Assembly: GCF_003287975.1 (NCBI RefSeq)
Contig: NZ_QMKQ01000003.1
Span: forward strand, 219,587 to 283,586
Direction of reading: 5' to 3'
Source of the DNA: Arthrobacter sp. AQ5-05
Lineage (GTDB): Bacteria > Actinomycetota > Actinomycetes > Actinomycetales > Micrococcaceae
DNA: 64,000 nt
In this document: piece after piece, positions 1-8,467 of the stretch
Position numbering within the stretch: position 1 is the stretch's first letter
Layout of the letters: each line of letters opens with the position of its first letter
The notes under the pieces: generated by a model
Told to the model about the DNA's origin: nothing
The model's database searches: none
The model's input: only the letters and a program-made list of their open reading frames with translations
Translations under genes and position numbers: made by a program

Positions 1-1
1 C

Positions 2-847
2 GCCAAGGTCGGTGTGCTCGGCGGCGGACGCATGGGTGCCGGCATCGCCCACGCGTTCCTGATCAACGGATGCGACGTGCTGGTTGTCGAGCGCGACGAG
101 GCTTCGGCAATCGCGGCGCGCGAACGCGTCGAATCGGCGGCAGCGAAGTCGATCGAGCGCGGTGCCACCGATGCGAACCTTGGCGAGATGGCTTCGCGCC
201 TGCACGTCTCGGTTGACTACGCCGACTTCGGCGACCGCGGACTGGTGGTCGAGGCCGTCCCGGAAATCTGGGACCTGAAGGTCTCCTCGCTGCAGAAGGT
301 CGAGGAAAACCTCGCGCCCGACGCGATCCTGGCCTCCAACACCTCCTCGCTGTCGATGAGCGGGCTGGCCGCCGAGCTGCAGCGCCCGGAGAACTTCCTG
401 GGCCTGCACTTCTTCAACCCGGTCCCGGCCTCCACGCTCATCGAAGTGGTCATCGCCAAGCAGAGCTCCGAGGCACTGATCGAGCGCTCCCGCGGCTGGG
501 TCGCCGGGCTGGGGAAGACCGCGGTCGTCGTCAACGACGCCCCCGGCTTCGCATCGTCCCGCCTGGGCGTGGCCATTGCGCTGGAGGCCATGCGCATGGT
601 CGAGGAAGGCGTGGCCAGCGCGCAGGACATCGACAACGCGATGGTCCTTGGCTACAAGCACCCGACCGGTCCGCTGAAGACCACCGACATCGTGGGCCTG
701 GATGTGCGCCTGGGGATCGCCGAGTACCTGCACGAGACCCTGGGCGACCGCTTCGCCCCGCCGCAGATCCTGCGCGACCTGGTCGAGGCCGGACACCTGG
801 GCCGCAAGACCGGCAAGGGCTTCTACGACTGGAACCAAGCCACGTAG
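2..847 (+). CDS. 3-hydroxyacyl-CoA dehydrogenase, 5'-truncated by the window
   Basis: NAD-dependent oxidation of a 3-hydroxyacyl-CoA to the 3-oxoacyl-CoA in the cytoplasm. The frame is open from base 2 and the first visible residues already run into the Rossmann glycine motif GGGRMGAG, so only a few N-terminal residues and the start codon lie outside the window. Further family marks are SNTSSL, the LHFFNPVP segment that carries the catalytic His, and the C-terminal HLGRKTGKGFYDW. About 280 visible residues match the usual length (near 285) of the short, stand-alone 3-hydroxybutyryl-CoA dehydrogenase type. The genome carries paa genes in this window, so a PaaH role in the last steps of phenylacetate breakdown is plausible. 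A butyrate or general beta-oxidation role is equally possible. Confidence 0.9.
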   Translation, partial: AKVGVLGGGRMGAGIAHAFLINGCDVLVVERDEASAIAARERVESAAAKSIERGATDANLGEMASRLHVSVDYADFGDRGLVVEAVPEIWDLKVSSLQKVEENLAPDAILASNTSSLSMSGLAAELQRPENFLGLHFFNPVPASTLIEVVIAKQSSEALIERSRGWVAGLGKTAVVVNDAPGFASSRLGVAIALEAMRMVEEGVASAQDIDNAMVLGYKHPTGPLKTTDIVGLDVRLGIAEYLHETLGDRFAPPQILRDLVEAGHLGRKTGKGFYDWNQAT

Positions 848-861
848 CTCGTTGTGCCGCA

Positions 862-907
862 AAGGCCGGTGCCCGGAGGTGTTCCACCCGCTTCCGGCAC
901 CGGCCTT
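862..907 (+). terminator. Terminator hairpin after the dehydrogenase
   Basis: Perfect 12-bp arms (AAGGCCGGTGCC at 862-873 and its complement at 896-907) start 15 bases after the stop codon. There is no T-run, as is common in high-GC actinobacteria. Confidence 0.7.
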
Positions 908-1021
908 CGCGTATCCGTCAGCCGGGCCATGCGGGAAACCGGGAGAGATCTTCGGTAGCGTGGAGCAAGGCCCGCACGGCGGGCCACCACGATCTCGGCC
1001 GGGGGAGGGGACGCACCGCAG

Positions 1022-1291
1022 ATGCATGTACCGACCATGCGCATCGAGGTGGTGCCCGAGGAAGCACGGGCCTTCGAACGTCGCTTCATCGACCACCTGT
1101 GCACCGCCCTCACGGAGGTTCCCGGGCGTGCCTCGGCGGAGCTGGAATACCCCCGGGGCGAGGACACGCGCCACGCGGTGGTGCCGGAGTTCGGCTCCGG
1201 GCGGGCAGCCGGCGCCTTCGGCTACCCGGAGGTCTCGGCAACGGTGTTTTTTGAAGGCTCGTGGGAGCAGGATGGAGCGTGGATGCCGTGA
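1022..1291 (+). CDS. Small protein of unknown function, coupled to the phosphatase gene
   Basis: An 89-residue protein I do not recognise. A purine-rich stretch (gggggagggg) precedes the ATG at 1022. The stop TGA at 1289-1291 overlaps the GTG start of the next gene (GTGA), which is the best evidence that the frame is translated and that the two products are made together. The sequence is mixed alpha/beta in character and slightly acidic, with no signal peptide or membrane segment. Codon use resembles the neighbours. No function can be assigned from sequence alone. Confidence 0.55.
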   Translation: MHVPTMRIEVVPEEARAFERRFIDHLCTALTEVPGRASAELEYPRGEDTRHAVVPEFGSGRAAGAFGYPEVSATVFFEGSWEQDGAWMP

Positions 1292-1983
1292 ACAATTCGA
1301 TGGACCAGCCGACGTGGGAAGGCGCCGTGAACGCGCGCCTGGTGCTGGGGAAGATCTACCGCATGGGACGCAGCGAGTGGCTGACCAGCATCGGTTGGCA
1401 GCAGGCCTACGCCGACGGGGTGCGCACCGTGATCGACCTGCGCAATCCCGGCGAACGGGCCCGCCGGCACACCGATCCCGACGTCGACGAGGCGGCCAAG
1501 GCGGGGATCGCGATCATCAATTCCCCCACCGAGGAGCCCGGCCACCCGGAGTTCGAGGCGCTCGCCGTGCCCTACATGAACCACCCGCGCATGTATCCGG
1601 AGAATCTCGCGTTCTTCCCCGAACGGATTGCCGAGGTGTTCCACCAAATTGCCGCGGCCGAGGGCAGGATCGTGCTTCATTGCTCGGCGGGACGGGACCG
1701 CACCGGGCTGATCGTCTCGATGCTGCTCGAATTGGTGGACCGAGAGGATCTGCTCGAACCCCAATACGAGGCCTCCCTGAGGGGGATCAACGACTGGCAC
1801 CGGATCAGCGCCTACAAGCACCCCCACGAGTCCTACATCGAGGAACACGACCTCCTCGGGCCGCTGCACGAACGGCTTCAGGCGCTGGGCGAGTTCGTCG
1901 CCTCGCTGCGCGTCGAGGACTTCCTGCGGGAACACGGGCTCAGCGAGGCGGAGCTGGAAGAGGTCAAAAAACGGCTCAGCTGA
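1288..1983 (+). CDS. Tyrosine-protein phosphatase-like protein (DSP/Y_phosphatase3 type)
   Basis: The signature HCSAGRDRTG holds the CX5R phosphatase loop, with the nucleophilic Cys at about residue 132 and Arg six residues later. Family members remove phosphate from phosphotyrosine or from lipids and other small phosphoesters; which applies here is not visible. The N-terminal part has the usual features of this group (RMGRSEWLTSIGW, then VIDLRNPGER). The length of 231 residues is typical. I chose the GTG at 1288, which overlaps the upstream stop, over the GTG at 1261; a GGAG motif lies ten bases before it. No signal peptide is seen, so it probably acts in the cytoplasm. Confidence 0.8.
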   Translation: MNNSMDQPTWEGAVNARLVLGKIYRMGRSEWLTSIGWQQAYADGVRTVIDLRNPGERARRHTDPDVDEAAKAGIAIINSPTEEPGHPEFEALAVPYMNHPRMYPENLAFFPERIAEVFHQIAAAEGRIVLHCSAGRDRTGLIVSMLLELVDREDLLEPQYEASLRGINDWHRISAYKHPHESYIEEHDLLGPLHERLQALGEFVASLRVEDFLREHGLSEAELEEVKKRLS

Positions 1984-2004
1984 ATTTCCCGGCATCCGGC
2001 GTCG

Positions 2005-2631
2005 GTGCGCCGTACGCTGAAAACAAGACACCGATTGGAGCCCCTGGCCCTGGTTGGCCGGCCGGTCACGCTCGAACCGCTGGAGAATTCCCGCCACGAC
2101 GAATTGGTGGCGGCCGTGCGCGACGGCGGGGTCCGGAAGCTCTGCTACGCGGCGGTGCCGGCGCCGGAGGAGATGGGTGTGGAGATCGAGCGCAGGCTTC
2201 GGCTGCAGGAGGCCGGGTCGATGCTGCCCTTCGTCGCCCGGCGCAATGCCGATTCGGTGGTGCTGGGCACGACCACCTACATGGACATCGACGCAGGTCT
2301 GCCCCGGGTGGAGCTCGGCTCGACGTGGAACCGGGCCTCGGCGCGCGGGACCGGCACGAACGTCGATGCCAAGCTCCTGCTGCCCACCCATGCCTTCGAG
2401 GTCCTGGGCTGCCCGGCCGTGGAGTTCCGCACACATTGGATGAACATGGCCTCCCGCGCCGCGATCGAGCGCCTGGGTGCCAAGCTTGCCGGGGTGCGGC
2501 GCGCGCACCGGCGCACGGCCGACGGTTCGCTGCGCGACACCTGGGGGTATTCGGTCATCGCCTCCGAATGGCCGCAGGTCCGTGCCGGACTCGAGAACCG
2601 CCTGGCCAGGCACCTGGATTCCGCCCGGTAG
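2005..2631 (+). CDS. GNAT acetyltransferase, RimJ/RimL type
   Basis: A 208-residue protein with the RimJ/RimL N-acetyltransferase layout: beta1 VTLEPLENSRHDELVAA, a central LGTTTYMDID strand, the ARGTGTNVDAKLLL region where the acetyl-CoA loop is expected, then VEFRTHWMNMASRAAIERLGAKLAG. Members acetylate protein N-termini or small amines using acetyl-CoA; the substrate here is unknown. The start is uncertain: GTG 2005 or TTG 2035 both fit and neither has a convincing Shine-Dalgarno sequence. It is co-directional with the phosphatase gene 21 bases upstream. Confidence 0.8.
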   Translation: MRRTLKTRHRLEPLALVGRPVTLEPLENSRHDELVAAVRDGGVRKLCYAAVPAPEEMGVEIERRLRLQEAGSMLPFVARRNADSVVLGTTTYMDIDAGLPRVELGSTWNRASARGTGTNVDAKLLLPTHAFEVLGCPAVEFRTHWMNMASRAAIERLGAKLAGVRRAHRRTADGSLRDTWGYSVIASEWPQVRAGLENRLARHLDSAR

Positions 2632-2675
2632 CGGCCGCTGTCCCGGCACGGTGTTGGTGCAGCAGGACCGGATGT

Positions 2676-3335
2676 TCACTCGGGGTGCAGCTCCGAGGAA
2701 ATCACGCTGACGTCGTATTCCACCTCGGGATCGGTCCACACCTCCACGAAGGTTGAGGTGTTGTCCGCGGTCCCGCCTCCGCCCTCGGCGGCACGGCACG
2801 GTTCCAAGTCATAGCGGGCCACCACGAAGCCACGGACGTCGAAGGACCGGATGCCCAATGGAGCCTCGGTCTCGCAACCCACCAGCAGCCACAGCAGCGC
2901 GCCCGAACGCTGGTACGGCAGAATGATTCTTGAATCGCCCCGTCCGTGAAAGTGCATCAAGACCTTTTCGGTGCCGGCAAGGGAACCGGGCAGCGGGCTC
3001 TGGCCCCGGGCAATGAGATCGGCATGGGACGGTGGCTTAATGCCGGTGCCATCAGGGCTCGGCGCGGGAACGATGCGAATGACCTTGGTTTCCGGAATGA
3101 ACGAGGGCCCGTGATCCGGTGGGATTGCCGAGGGAGAGGGCAACGATTCGTCCACGAGCATGGTGCATCCGGCGAGCAGGAGGACCAGGCAAGTCGCTGT
3201 CGCCAGGGTGGGACCCGGATGCCGTCCGGGGCGGAAGCTCCGTGTCGGACAGGAAACGGCGGGGAGATCGTGCAGGTCGGTTCCGCCACCCGCCATCCGG
3301 GCACCCTGGGCCCCGCCGGGAGAGCGCCGTTTCAT
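2676..3335 (-). CDS. Paralogous family lipoprotein A
   Basis: Predicted lipoprotein of 219 residues. The start is set by an ATGA overlap with the upstream paralogue (ATG at 3335, TGA of the other gene at 3332-3334). A hydrophobic stretch ends in the lipobox LLAGC, so the mature protein would be anchored outside the membrane. The roughly 45 residues before this stretch are unusually long for a signal peptide. The mature part carries the family motif SPLPGSLAGTEKVL, a Cys in LLVGCETEAP and a second Cys in LEPCRAAEGGGG. It is the last gene of the A-B-C row. It is closest to lipoprotein B (shared GPSFIPET, VVARYDLEPCRAAEGGGG, SVISSE). Function unknown. Confidence 0.75.
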   Translation of the reverse strand: MKRRSPGGAQGARMAGGGTDLHDLPAVSCPTRSFRPGRHPGPTLATATCLVLLLAGCTMLVDESLPSPSAIPPDHGPSFIPETKVIRIVPAPSPDGTGIKPPSHADLIARGQSPLPGSLAGTEKVLMHFHGRGDSRIILPYQRSGALLWLLVGCETEAPLGIRSFDVRGFVVARYDLEPCRAAEGGGGTADNTSTFVEVWTDPEVEYDVSVISSELHPE

Positions 3336-3946
3336 CGCTGGGGCCCGTCGGAGTGGATGCGTGGCTCCGAGGAAATGACGCTCAGGTCGTACTCCACCTC
3401 CGGACCGGTCCAGATCTCCACCAGCGTCGAGGTGCCGTCCTCGGTCCCCCCGCCGCCCTCGGCTGCACGGCAAGGCTCCAAATCGTAGCGGGCCACCACG
3501 ACGCCGTAGAGGTTCAGCGACCGGATGGTCAAGGGCGCCTCGTTCCGGCAGCCGACCAGGATCCACAGCAGCGCGCCGGATCGCTGGGCCGGCAGCACGA
3601 TCCTGGCTTCGCCCTTGCCGTGGAAGCGCATCAGGACCTTTTCGCTGCCGGGCAGGGCCCCGGGCAGCGGGCTCTTGCCTTGGTCAATGAGCTCGGCATG
3701 GGTCGGGCGCTTGTTGCCCACTCCGTGCTCGTGCGGGGAAGGGATGACGGGGAAGACCTGGGTTTCGGGGATGAAGGACGGCCCGGTAACCGGTGGGCCG
3801 GGCTCGTCAGACGGCGGGGGCTCTACATTGAGCGGGGTGCACCCGGCGGCCAGGCAAGCCAAGCCAAGCCGGGCCGCCAGGGCCAGCGGATGACGCGCGG
3901 CCCGGGTACGGCGGGTCGGGCCCGATGCGTGCGAGAAATCCTTCAT
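3332..3946 (-). CDS. Paralogous family lipoprotein B
   Basis: A 204-residue predicted lipoprotein with signal peptide MKDFSHASGP...LGLACLAAGC (lipobox LAAGC). A clear Shine-Dalgarno sequence (GAGGAAC) precedes the ATG at 3946. The mature domain holds SPLPGALPGSEKVL and two conserved cysteines, in LVGCRNEAP and LEPCRAAEGGGG, which could form a disulfide outside the cell. It lies nine bases after lipoprotein C and overlaps lipoprotein A by four bases, so the three look like one transcript. It is nearly a duplicate of A in the C-terminal half, pointing to a local tandem duplication. Function unknown. Confidence 0.8.
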   Translation of the reverse strand: MKDFSHASGPTRRTRAARHPLALAARLGLACLAAGCTPLNVEPPPSDEPGPPVTGPSFIPETQVFPVIPSPHEHGVGNKRPTHAELIDQGKSPLPGALPGSEKVLMRFHGKGEARIVLPAQRSGALLWILVGCRNEAPLTIRSLNLYGVVVARYDLEPCRAAEGGGGTEDGTSTLVEIWTGPEVEYDLSVISSEPRIHSDGPQR

Positions 3947-3955
3947 GGCCGTTCC

Positions 3956-4555
3956 TCACCGCAGGAATTTTCGCGGCCAGCGGGTCCCGGGACGGTCATC
4001 GGCGTTCGCGAGCTTTCCGGAGACCAACGTGAAGTGCATCGGGGAGCCGTTCGGGATGGTGAGGATGCCCCTGGTTTCCGTGGTGTCCAGGGGCCCGGCC
4101 ACCAGGTCTGTGGCCGGGCATTGCTCCGGCGTGTACATGAGCGTGGTGCGGCCGGCGGCATCGAATGCCAGCAGCGACAGCGGAACCGGACGCCTGCAGC
4201 GCACCGCGATCCACAGGTACACGCCCCGGGCCCGGGCCGGGAGGGCGAAGGGGAAGCCGCGGCTCCGCTCGAGGCTGAGCACCACCTGCTCGGAGCCCGG
4301 GGCGGCACCGGCCAGCGGGTGTTCGCCGGAGAGCAACAGTGCCTCGATGCTGCGTGATGCCTGTTGTGGATCCGGGGCGGCCGAGAAGGTGGGGGTGGCG
4401 ACGGCCGGCGGAAGCATGGCAACAGGTGGCCGGGGTGAGGGGCGGGACGACGGCTCGGTGGTGGCCATGTCCACGTCATCGACCACCGAGGTGCACCCCG
4501 AAAGGCCGGAGGCCATGGTGATGGCAAGCATGAGATCAATCGCCCGGTGCTTCAT
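3956..4555 (-). CDS. Paralogous family lipoprotein C
   Basis: A 199-residue predicted lipoprotein starting at MKHRAIDLMLAITMASG with lipobox GLSGC. A longer start at 4606 would bury the signal peptide and was not used. After a Thr/Pro/Ala-rich linker comes the family motif HPLAGAAPGSEQVVL, then a Cys in AVRCRRPVPL and another in PEQCPATD. It is the first gene of the A-B-C row and begins 94 bases after the end of the siderophore operon, on the same strand. It is more diverged than A and B and links them to the D/E pair. Function unknown. Confidence 0.78.
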   Translation of the reverse strand: MKHRAIDLMLAITMASGLSGCTSVVDDVDMATTEPSSRPSPRPPVAMLPPAVATPTFSAAPDPQQASRSIEALLLSGEHPLAGAAPGSEQVVLSLERSRGFPFALPARARGVYLWIAVRCRRPVPLSLLAFDAAGRTTLMYTPEQCPATDLVAGPLDTTETRGILTIPNGSPMHFTLVSGKLANADDRPGTRWPRKFLR

Positions 4556-4649
4556 GTCCGAAGGGTAGAAGCGTGCCGTGGACAGCGCCAGATCGGCCCG
4601 GTCCACAAACGGAGACCCATTTGTGTGGGGACACCCAGTAGCAGGGGGT

Positions 4650-7136
4650 TCACGTGCTTCGCCGAAAAGCGGTGTGTCCCACGCGGCCTGCGGGAGGCCG
4701 CGAATTTGCGGCCTCCCGCAGGAGTTGGATCCCGTGCCCGGCCAGCGGGTTGGCCAGGGTTCCGGCGTAGATCAGTCCGCCGGACTGGTCGGTGAGATCG
4801 AGCATCCGGGCGTTGTTGCGCAGCTGCAGCCGGTTGAGGCAGGAGAGCTTGAAGTCCGGTGCGAAGAGTTCCAGTGCATCGAACGCTTCGGCGGTTTCCG
4901 GGCTGCGGTTCCGGTAGGCCAGCAACCGGCCTGTGGCGGTTTCCCAGAAGACATCCTCGCTGCAGATCCCCTCGCGGGCCAGCAGTGGTGCGAGGAACCG
5001 CAGGAAGCAGTCGACGATGTCGGTGAAGATCACCAGCCGGCGCTCGGCATCCGGGACCGCGGCGCGGATCCGCTCCACCGCGACGGGCAGCAGCTGCCGG
5101 TTTCCGAGCACCGCGATCTCCTCGGCCAGGTCCTTGTGCAGCACCTTCACCGGCACCGAATCCTCCAGCACCAGGATGACGTTCTCCCCGTGAGGCATGA
5201 ACGCCAGGTCGTAGCGGCACAGGGCGTGCACCAGCGGAACGAGGTAGGCGTCGAAGTAGCGGGCCAGCCAGTCTTCCGCGTTCAGCCCCGAACGGCGGAT
5301 GTGCGCCGCGGCCAGCGAGGCACCGGCCGCATCAAGGTGCAGCAGCGAGGCCATGGTGGCCAGTTGCTGCCCGGGCGCGATCCGCTTCGCGGGGGATTCG
5401 CGCCAGAGCGCCGCCAGCATCTTGTGCTGCGGGGCAGCCGGGCCCGCCGCCTCGAAGAGCGGGCTGGAGTAGCCGACCGCGGCGACCTCCCGCAGCAGCC
5501 CCGTGTTGCCGCGGCGCAGTTCCTCGTCGTTTTCGAAGATCGAGGCGAGCCACGCGTTGATGGCCGGGGTGTTCTCCATGTAGGCGGCCGAGAGCCCGCG
5601 CATGAAGCCCATGTTCAGCACCGACAACGCGGTCTTGACGTAGTGCCGGTCCGGCGTACTGCGGTTGAAGAAGGTGCGGATGGATTGCTGGGGCTGGTAC
5701 AGATCCTCCCCGGCACCCAGATGCACCAGGTGGCCGGTGGCCACGTCGGCGGCGAATGCCACCGCGAGCTTGTGCTCCCACTGCCAGGGATGGACCGGGA
5801 TGAAAACGAAGTCGGCCGGATCCAGAATGCTGGAGCCGCAGGCCTCGGCAATCCGTGCCCGGAAGCGGGCCAGCTGCCGGGTCCCCAGTTCGCCCTGCAG
5901 CAGGGACTCGGCATCCAGTCCCGGCACGGCGCTGTAGCGGGCCCGGGTTGCATGGGCGGCGACCCAGTGCAGGGTCAGGGTCGATCCGGTTTCCGGGGCG
6001 TAGTCGAGGTAGTCGGTGGCGCCCAGGCCCAGCCGGCCGTTGTTGGCCACGAAGCAGGGGTGCCCCTCGGTCATCGCTGCCTCGGTGCGCTGGAAGTCGG
6101 TGACGGCGTCCCCGGTCCCGGCGGCCAGCTCTGCCGCGCTCGCCGTGGAGTGCAGCTGCTTGTAGCAGTGCCCGGCCAGGGTGCTGGTGATTTCCTCGAG
6201 GTACACCGGCAACTGGGCCTCGGACAGTCCCAGGGTATTTTGGAAGGCCAGCACGAAGCCGGCCGCGTCCGGGGCCGCAGGCTCCCCCTTGACGGAAACC
6301 CGCAGCGAGTCCGGGTCGATGACCCAGTGCTCCAGGGCGTGAACGGTCGCGGAAAAGCGGTATTCGTGGTCACCGGTGCCCACCGACCAGCCGCCGTCCG
6401 CGGGAACCGGGGCCAGCAGCCGTTCGTGGGCGAACTCGGCGATGGCCTTGGCCAGCAGGTGCCGGTTGGCGTTCTCCCAGCGTTCGGGGGACAGGTGCGC
6501 GGCGGCACCGAAGGGGCCGCCGGTCGCGGAGGCGAACTCCGCCCGGGTGCAGAAGGAAAGCAGGGCGGTCTTGGCCCCGGTGACGTCCCCGGCCGGCAGC
6601 TCGATCCGGCCGGCGGGGCGGAAACCCAGCCGGGAGTTCAGCGAGTGGATGGCCGTGTTCGCGGCGTCGGGTTCGACCACGATGCGCAGCACCGCCGGGT
6701 CCGCGAAAAGGTGGGCCACCGCGGCCTCCATGGCCGCTGCGCTGAATCCCGGCAGCGGCTTGCCCCTACCGGGGCCGGCGAGCAGCAGGTGCATGCCCTT
6801 GTCCCCGTGCCGGTGGGCGTAGCGGCCGGCAAGCACCGAGTGCTCCGGGGCGTAGTGCTCGAGCAGGAACGCCGGCTCCGGCTCGCCCGCACCGCGCGGG
6901 GCGGGCAGCAGGCCCAGCAGCACGTGGTGGTGGGCCGAGGCATCGAGCTGTGCGTAGGCCGCGCGGACCTGGGTGACGGTGGTGCCGAACATGCCCCAGT
7001 AGCGGGCCCGGTCGGTGTTCACCCACCCGTGCAGCAGCCCGGCGTCTGTCGCCGGGTTCAAGCGGCGGAAGGTGAAGTCGCCGGCTTCGGGCCTGCGGCG
7101 GGCCGGGGCGATGACAATGGAGGGCGTGGAAATCAT
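4650..7136 (-). CDS. desCD: Siderophore acyltransferase / IucA-IucC (NIS) synthetase fusion
   Basis: An 828-residue fusion. Residues 1 to about 190 form a GNAT-like acyltransferase of the IucB/DesC type (FTFRRLNPATDAGLLHGW near the start, GRYAHRHGDKGMHLL, then LGFRPAGRIELP); it would acylate an N-hydroxylated diamine. The remainder is an IucA/IucC synthetase (GHPCFVANNGRLG, IPVHPWQWEH, FFNRSTPDRHYVKTALS, HGENVILVLED, VLHKDLAEE), which joins hydroxamate units with ATP. The ATG at 7136 overlaps the stop of the hydroxylase gene (ATGA), so the operon is translationally coupled. DesC and DesD are separate proteins in Streptomyces, so this single chain would do both steps. The C-terminus runs through a strong hairpin at 4689-4720. 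The exact product (desferrioxamine E or B, or a bisucaberin-like dimer) cannot be read from sequence. Confidence 0.88.
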   Translation of the reverse strand: MISTPSIVIAPARRRPEAGDFTFRRLNPATDAGLLHGWVNTDRARYWGMFGTTVTQVRAAYAQLDASAHHHVLLGLLPAPRGAGEPEPAFLLEHYAPEHSVLAGRYAHRHGDKGMHLLLAGPGRGKPLPGFSAAAMEAAVAHLFADPAVLRIVVEPDAANTAIHSLNSRLGFRPAGRIELPAGDVTGAKTALLSFCTRAEFASATGGPFGAAAHLSPERWENANRHLLAKAIAEFAHERLLAPVPADGGWSVGTGDHEYRFSATVHALEHWVIDPDSLRVSVKGEPAAPDAAGFVLAFQNTLGLSEAQLPVYLEEITSTLAGHCYKQLHSTASAAELAAGTGDAVTDFQRTEAAMTEGHPCFVANNGRLGLGATDYLDYAPETGSTLTLHWVAAHATRARYSAVPGLDAESLLQGELGTRQLARFRARIAEACGSSILDPADFVFIPVHPWQWEHKLAVAFAADVATGHLVHLGAGEDLYQPQQSIRTFFNRSTPDRHYVKTALSVLNMGFMRGLSAAYMENTPAINAWLASIFENDEELRRGNTGLLREVAAVGYSSPLFEAAGPAAPQHKMLAALWRESPAKRIAPGQQLATMASLLHLDAAGASLAAAHIRRSGLNAEDWLARYFDAYLVPLVHALCRYDLAFMPHGENVILVLEDSVPVKVLHKDLAEEIAVLGNRQLLPVAVERIRAAVPDAERRLVIFTDIVDCFLRFLAPLLAREGICSEDVFWETATGRLLAYRNRSPETAEAFDALELFAPDFKLSCLNRLQLRNNARMLDLTDQSGGLIYAGTLANPLAGHGIQLLREAANSRPPAGRVGHTAFRRST
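4689..4720 (-). terminator. Terminator-like hairpin inside the 3' end of the siderophore fusion gene
   Basis: Perfect 13-bp arms (TGCGGGAGGCCGC at 4689-4701 and its complement at 4708-4720) with loop GAATTT. It lies 37 bases before the stop codon of the coding sequence. There is no T-run after it. Confidence 0.55.
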
Positions 7137-8467
7137 GCGTGGGCTCCTTCGAGCGTGGGGGAGGGCGGTGTGGGGGCGTTGGCGGGGCTGCCGAAGGACT
7201 GGAACCCGATGCGTTTTTCCACCGCGTAGTGCTCGTACCCCAGGATCCGGTTGATGATCACCGAGTTGCGGTAGGCGCCCATGCCCAAATCGGGGGCGGT
7301 GAAGCCGTGGGTGTGCAGCTCGGCGTTCTGCACCAGCACGTCGGCGTCGTCGCTGATCGCGTAGTGCCGGTCCACATCCAACCTGCCGTCGGGCAGCCGG
7401 TTGATGTGTGTCCCGAGGCCGGCCAGGAAGTCCGGCTCGTGGTAGGCGTAGCCGGTGGCCAGCACCAGGGTGTCGGTGGCCGCGGAGAATTCCCCGCCGT
7501 CGTCCTGGTTGCGCAGGCGCAGCTCCAGGGCGCCGTCGCGGTGTTCGATTCCCTGCAGGGAGGTGGCGGCGCGGAGGGTGACCGGAACGTGCCCCGAAAC
7601 CTGGCGGCGGTAGAGCATCTCGTGGATCTCGTCGACCAGATCCGCGTTGATGCCCTTGTACAGGCCCTTCTGGTTGGCGGACAGCGTATCGCGGGTGCCC
7701 TGCGGCAGCCCGTGGAAGTGGTCGATGTATTCCGGGGAGGTCATTTCCAGGGTGAGCTTGGTGTACTCGAGCGGGAAGAAGCGCGCGGAGCGGGTCACCC
7801 ACTGCAGGTGCTGTTCCGGGCCCAGGGTTCCGAGCAGGTCGGCGAAGACCTCCGCGGCGCTCTGCCCGCTGCCCACCACGGCGATGCGGGAGCCGGCGGC
7901 GATCGCTGCCCGGGCGGGGCGGTAGCCGCTGCTGTGCACCGCGGCCCCGGTTCCCAGCACGCCTTCGGGGACGGCGGCGGGCACGTGCGGGATGGTGCCG
8001 GTGCCCAGCACCAGGTGCCGGGTGCGCACGGTGTGCACTCCGTCGCGGGTGTGCACGTCAAGCTCGTAGAGACCGTTGGCATAGCGGGCGGCGGCCACGT
8101 GCGCACCGAAGCGGACGGCGGGAAGTCGGGCGGCTGCCCAGCGCAGGTAGTTGTTGTACTCCTCGCGCAGCGGGTAGAAGTTTTCGCGGATGTAGAACGG
8201 GTAGAGGCGTCCGGTGTCCTTCAGGTGGTTCAGGAAGGACAGGGGGTGGGCGGGGTCGGCCATGGTGACCAGGTCGGCCATGAAGGGAACCTGCAGGTGG
8301 GCTCCCTCGAGCATCATGCCCGGATGCCAGGCGAATTCCTCGGCGCGCTCAAGCACCAGCACCTCGAGCCCCGGTGCGGTGTCCGCCAGCGCGGCGAAGC
8401 CGAGGTTGAAGGGGCCGGCACCGATGCCCACGGCATCCCAGATGCGGTCGTGAAGCGGCGCGCTCAT
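7133..8467 (-). CDS. desB: Diamine/lysine N-monooxygenase of siderophore biosynthesis
   Basis: A 444-residue flavin-dependent N-hydroxylase of the IucD/DesB group. Near the N-terminus it has the FAD motif GIGAGPFNL, then LQVPFMADLVTMADP and HPLSFLNHLK, the NADPH motif VVGSGQSAAE around residue 205, and LATGYAYHEPDF towards the C-terminus, which is typical of this group. It adds a hydroxyl to the terminal amine of cadaverine (or lysine/putrescine), giving the future hydroxamate. The start at 8467 is fixed by an ATGA overlap with the decarboxylase stop; the open frame extends further upstream without coding meaning. Because the operon opens with a decarboxylase, the free diamine is the more likely substrate. 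Confidence 0.9.
   Translation of the reverse strand: MSAPLHDRIWDAVGIGAGPFNLGFAALADTAPGLEVLVLERAEEFAWHPGMMLEGAHLQVPFMADLVTMADPAHPLSFLNHLKDTGRLYPFYIRENFYPLREEYNNYLRWAAARLPAVRFGAHVAAARYANGLYELDVHTRDGVHTVRTRHLVLGTGTIPHVPAAVPEGVLGTGAAVHSSGYRPARAAIAAGSRIAVVGSGQSAAEVFADLLGTLGPEQHLQWVTRSARFFPLEYTKLTLEMTSPEYIDHFHGLPQGTRDTLSANQKGLYKGINADLVDEIHEMLYRRQVSGHVPVTLRAATSLQGIEHRDGALELRLRNQDDGGEFSAATDTLVLATGYAYHEPDFLAGLGTHINRLPDGRLDVDRHYAISDDADVLVQNAELHTHGFTAPDLGMGAYRNSVIINRILGYEHYAVEKRIGFQSFGSPANAPTPPSPTLEGAHA

Noticed and set aside
702..2756. A 684-codon open frame overlapping four plus-strand genes
   Set aside because: It covers well-supported genes in a different frame and is Arg/Pro-rich.
4578..7229. An 883-codon open frame antisense to the siderophore fusion
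   Set aside because: Shadow frame with low-complexity composition and no motif.
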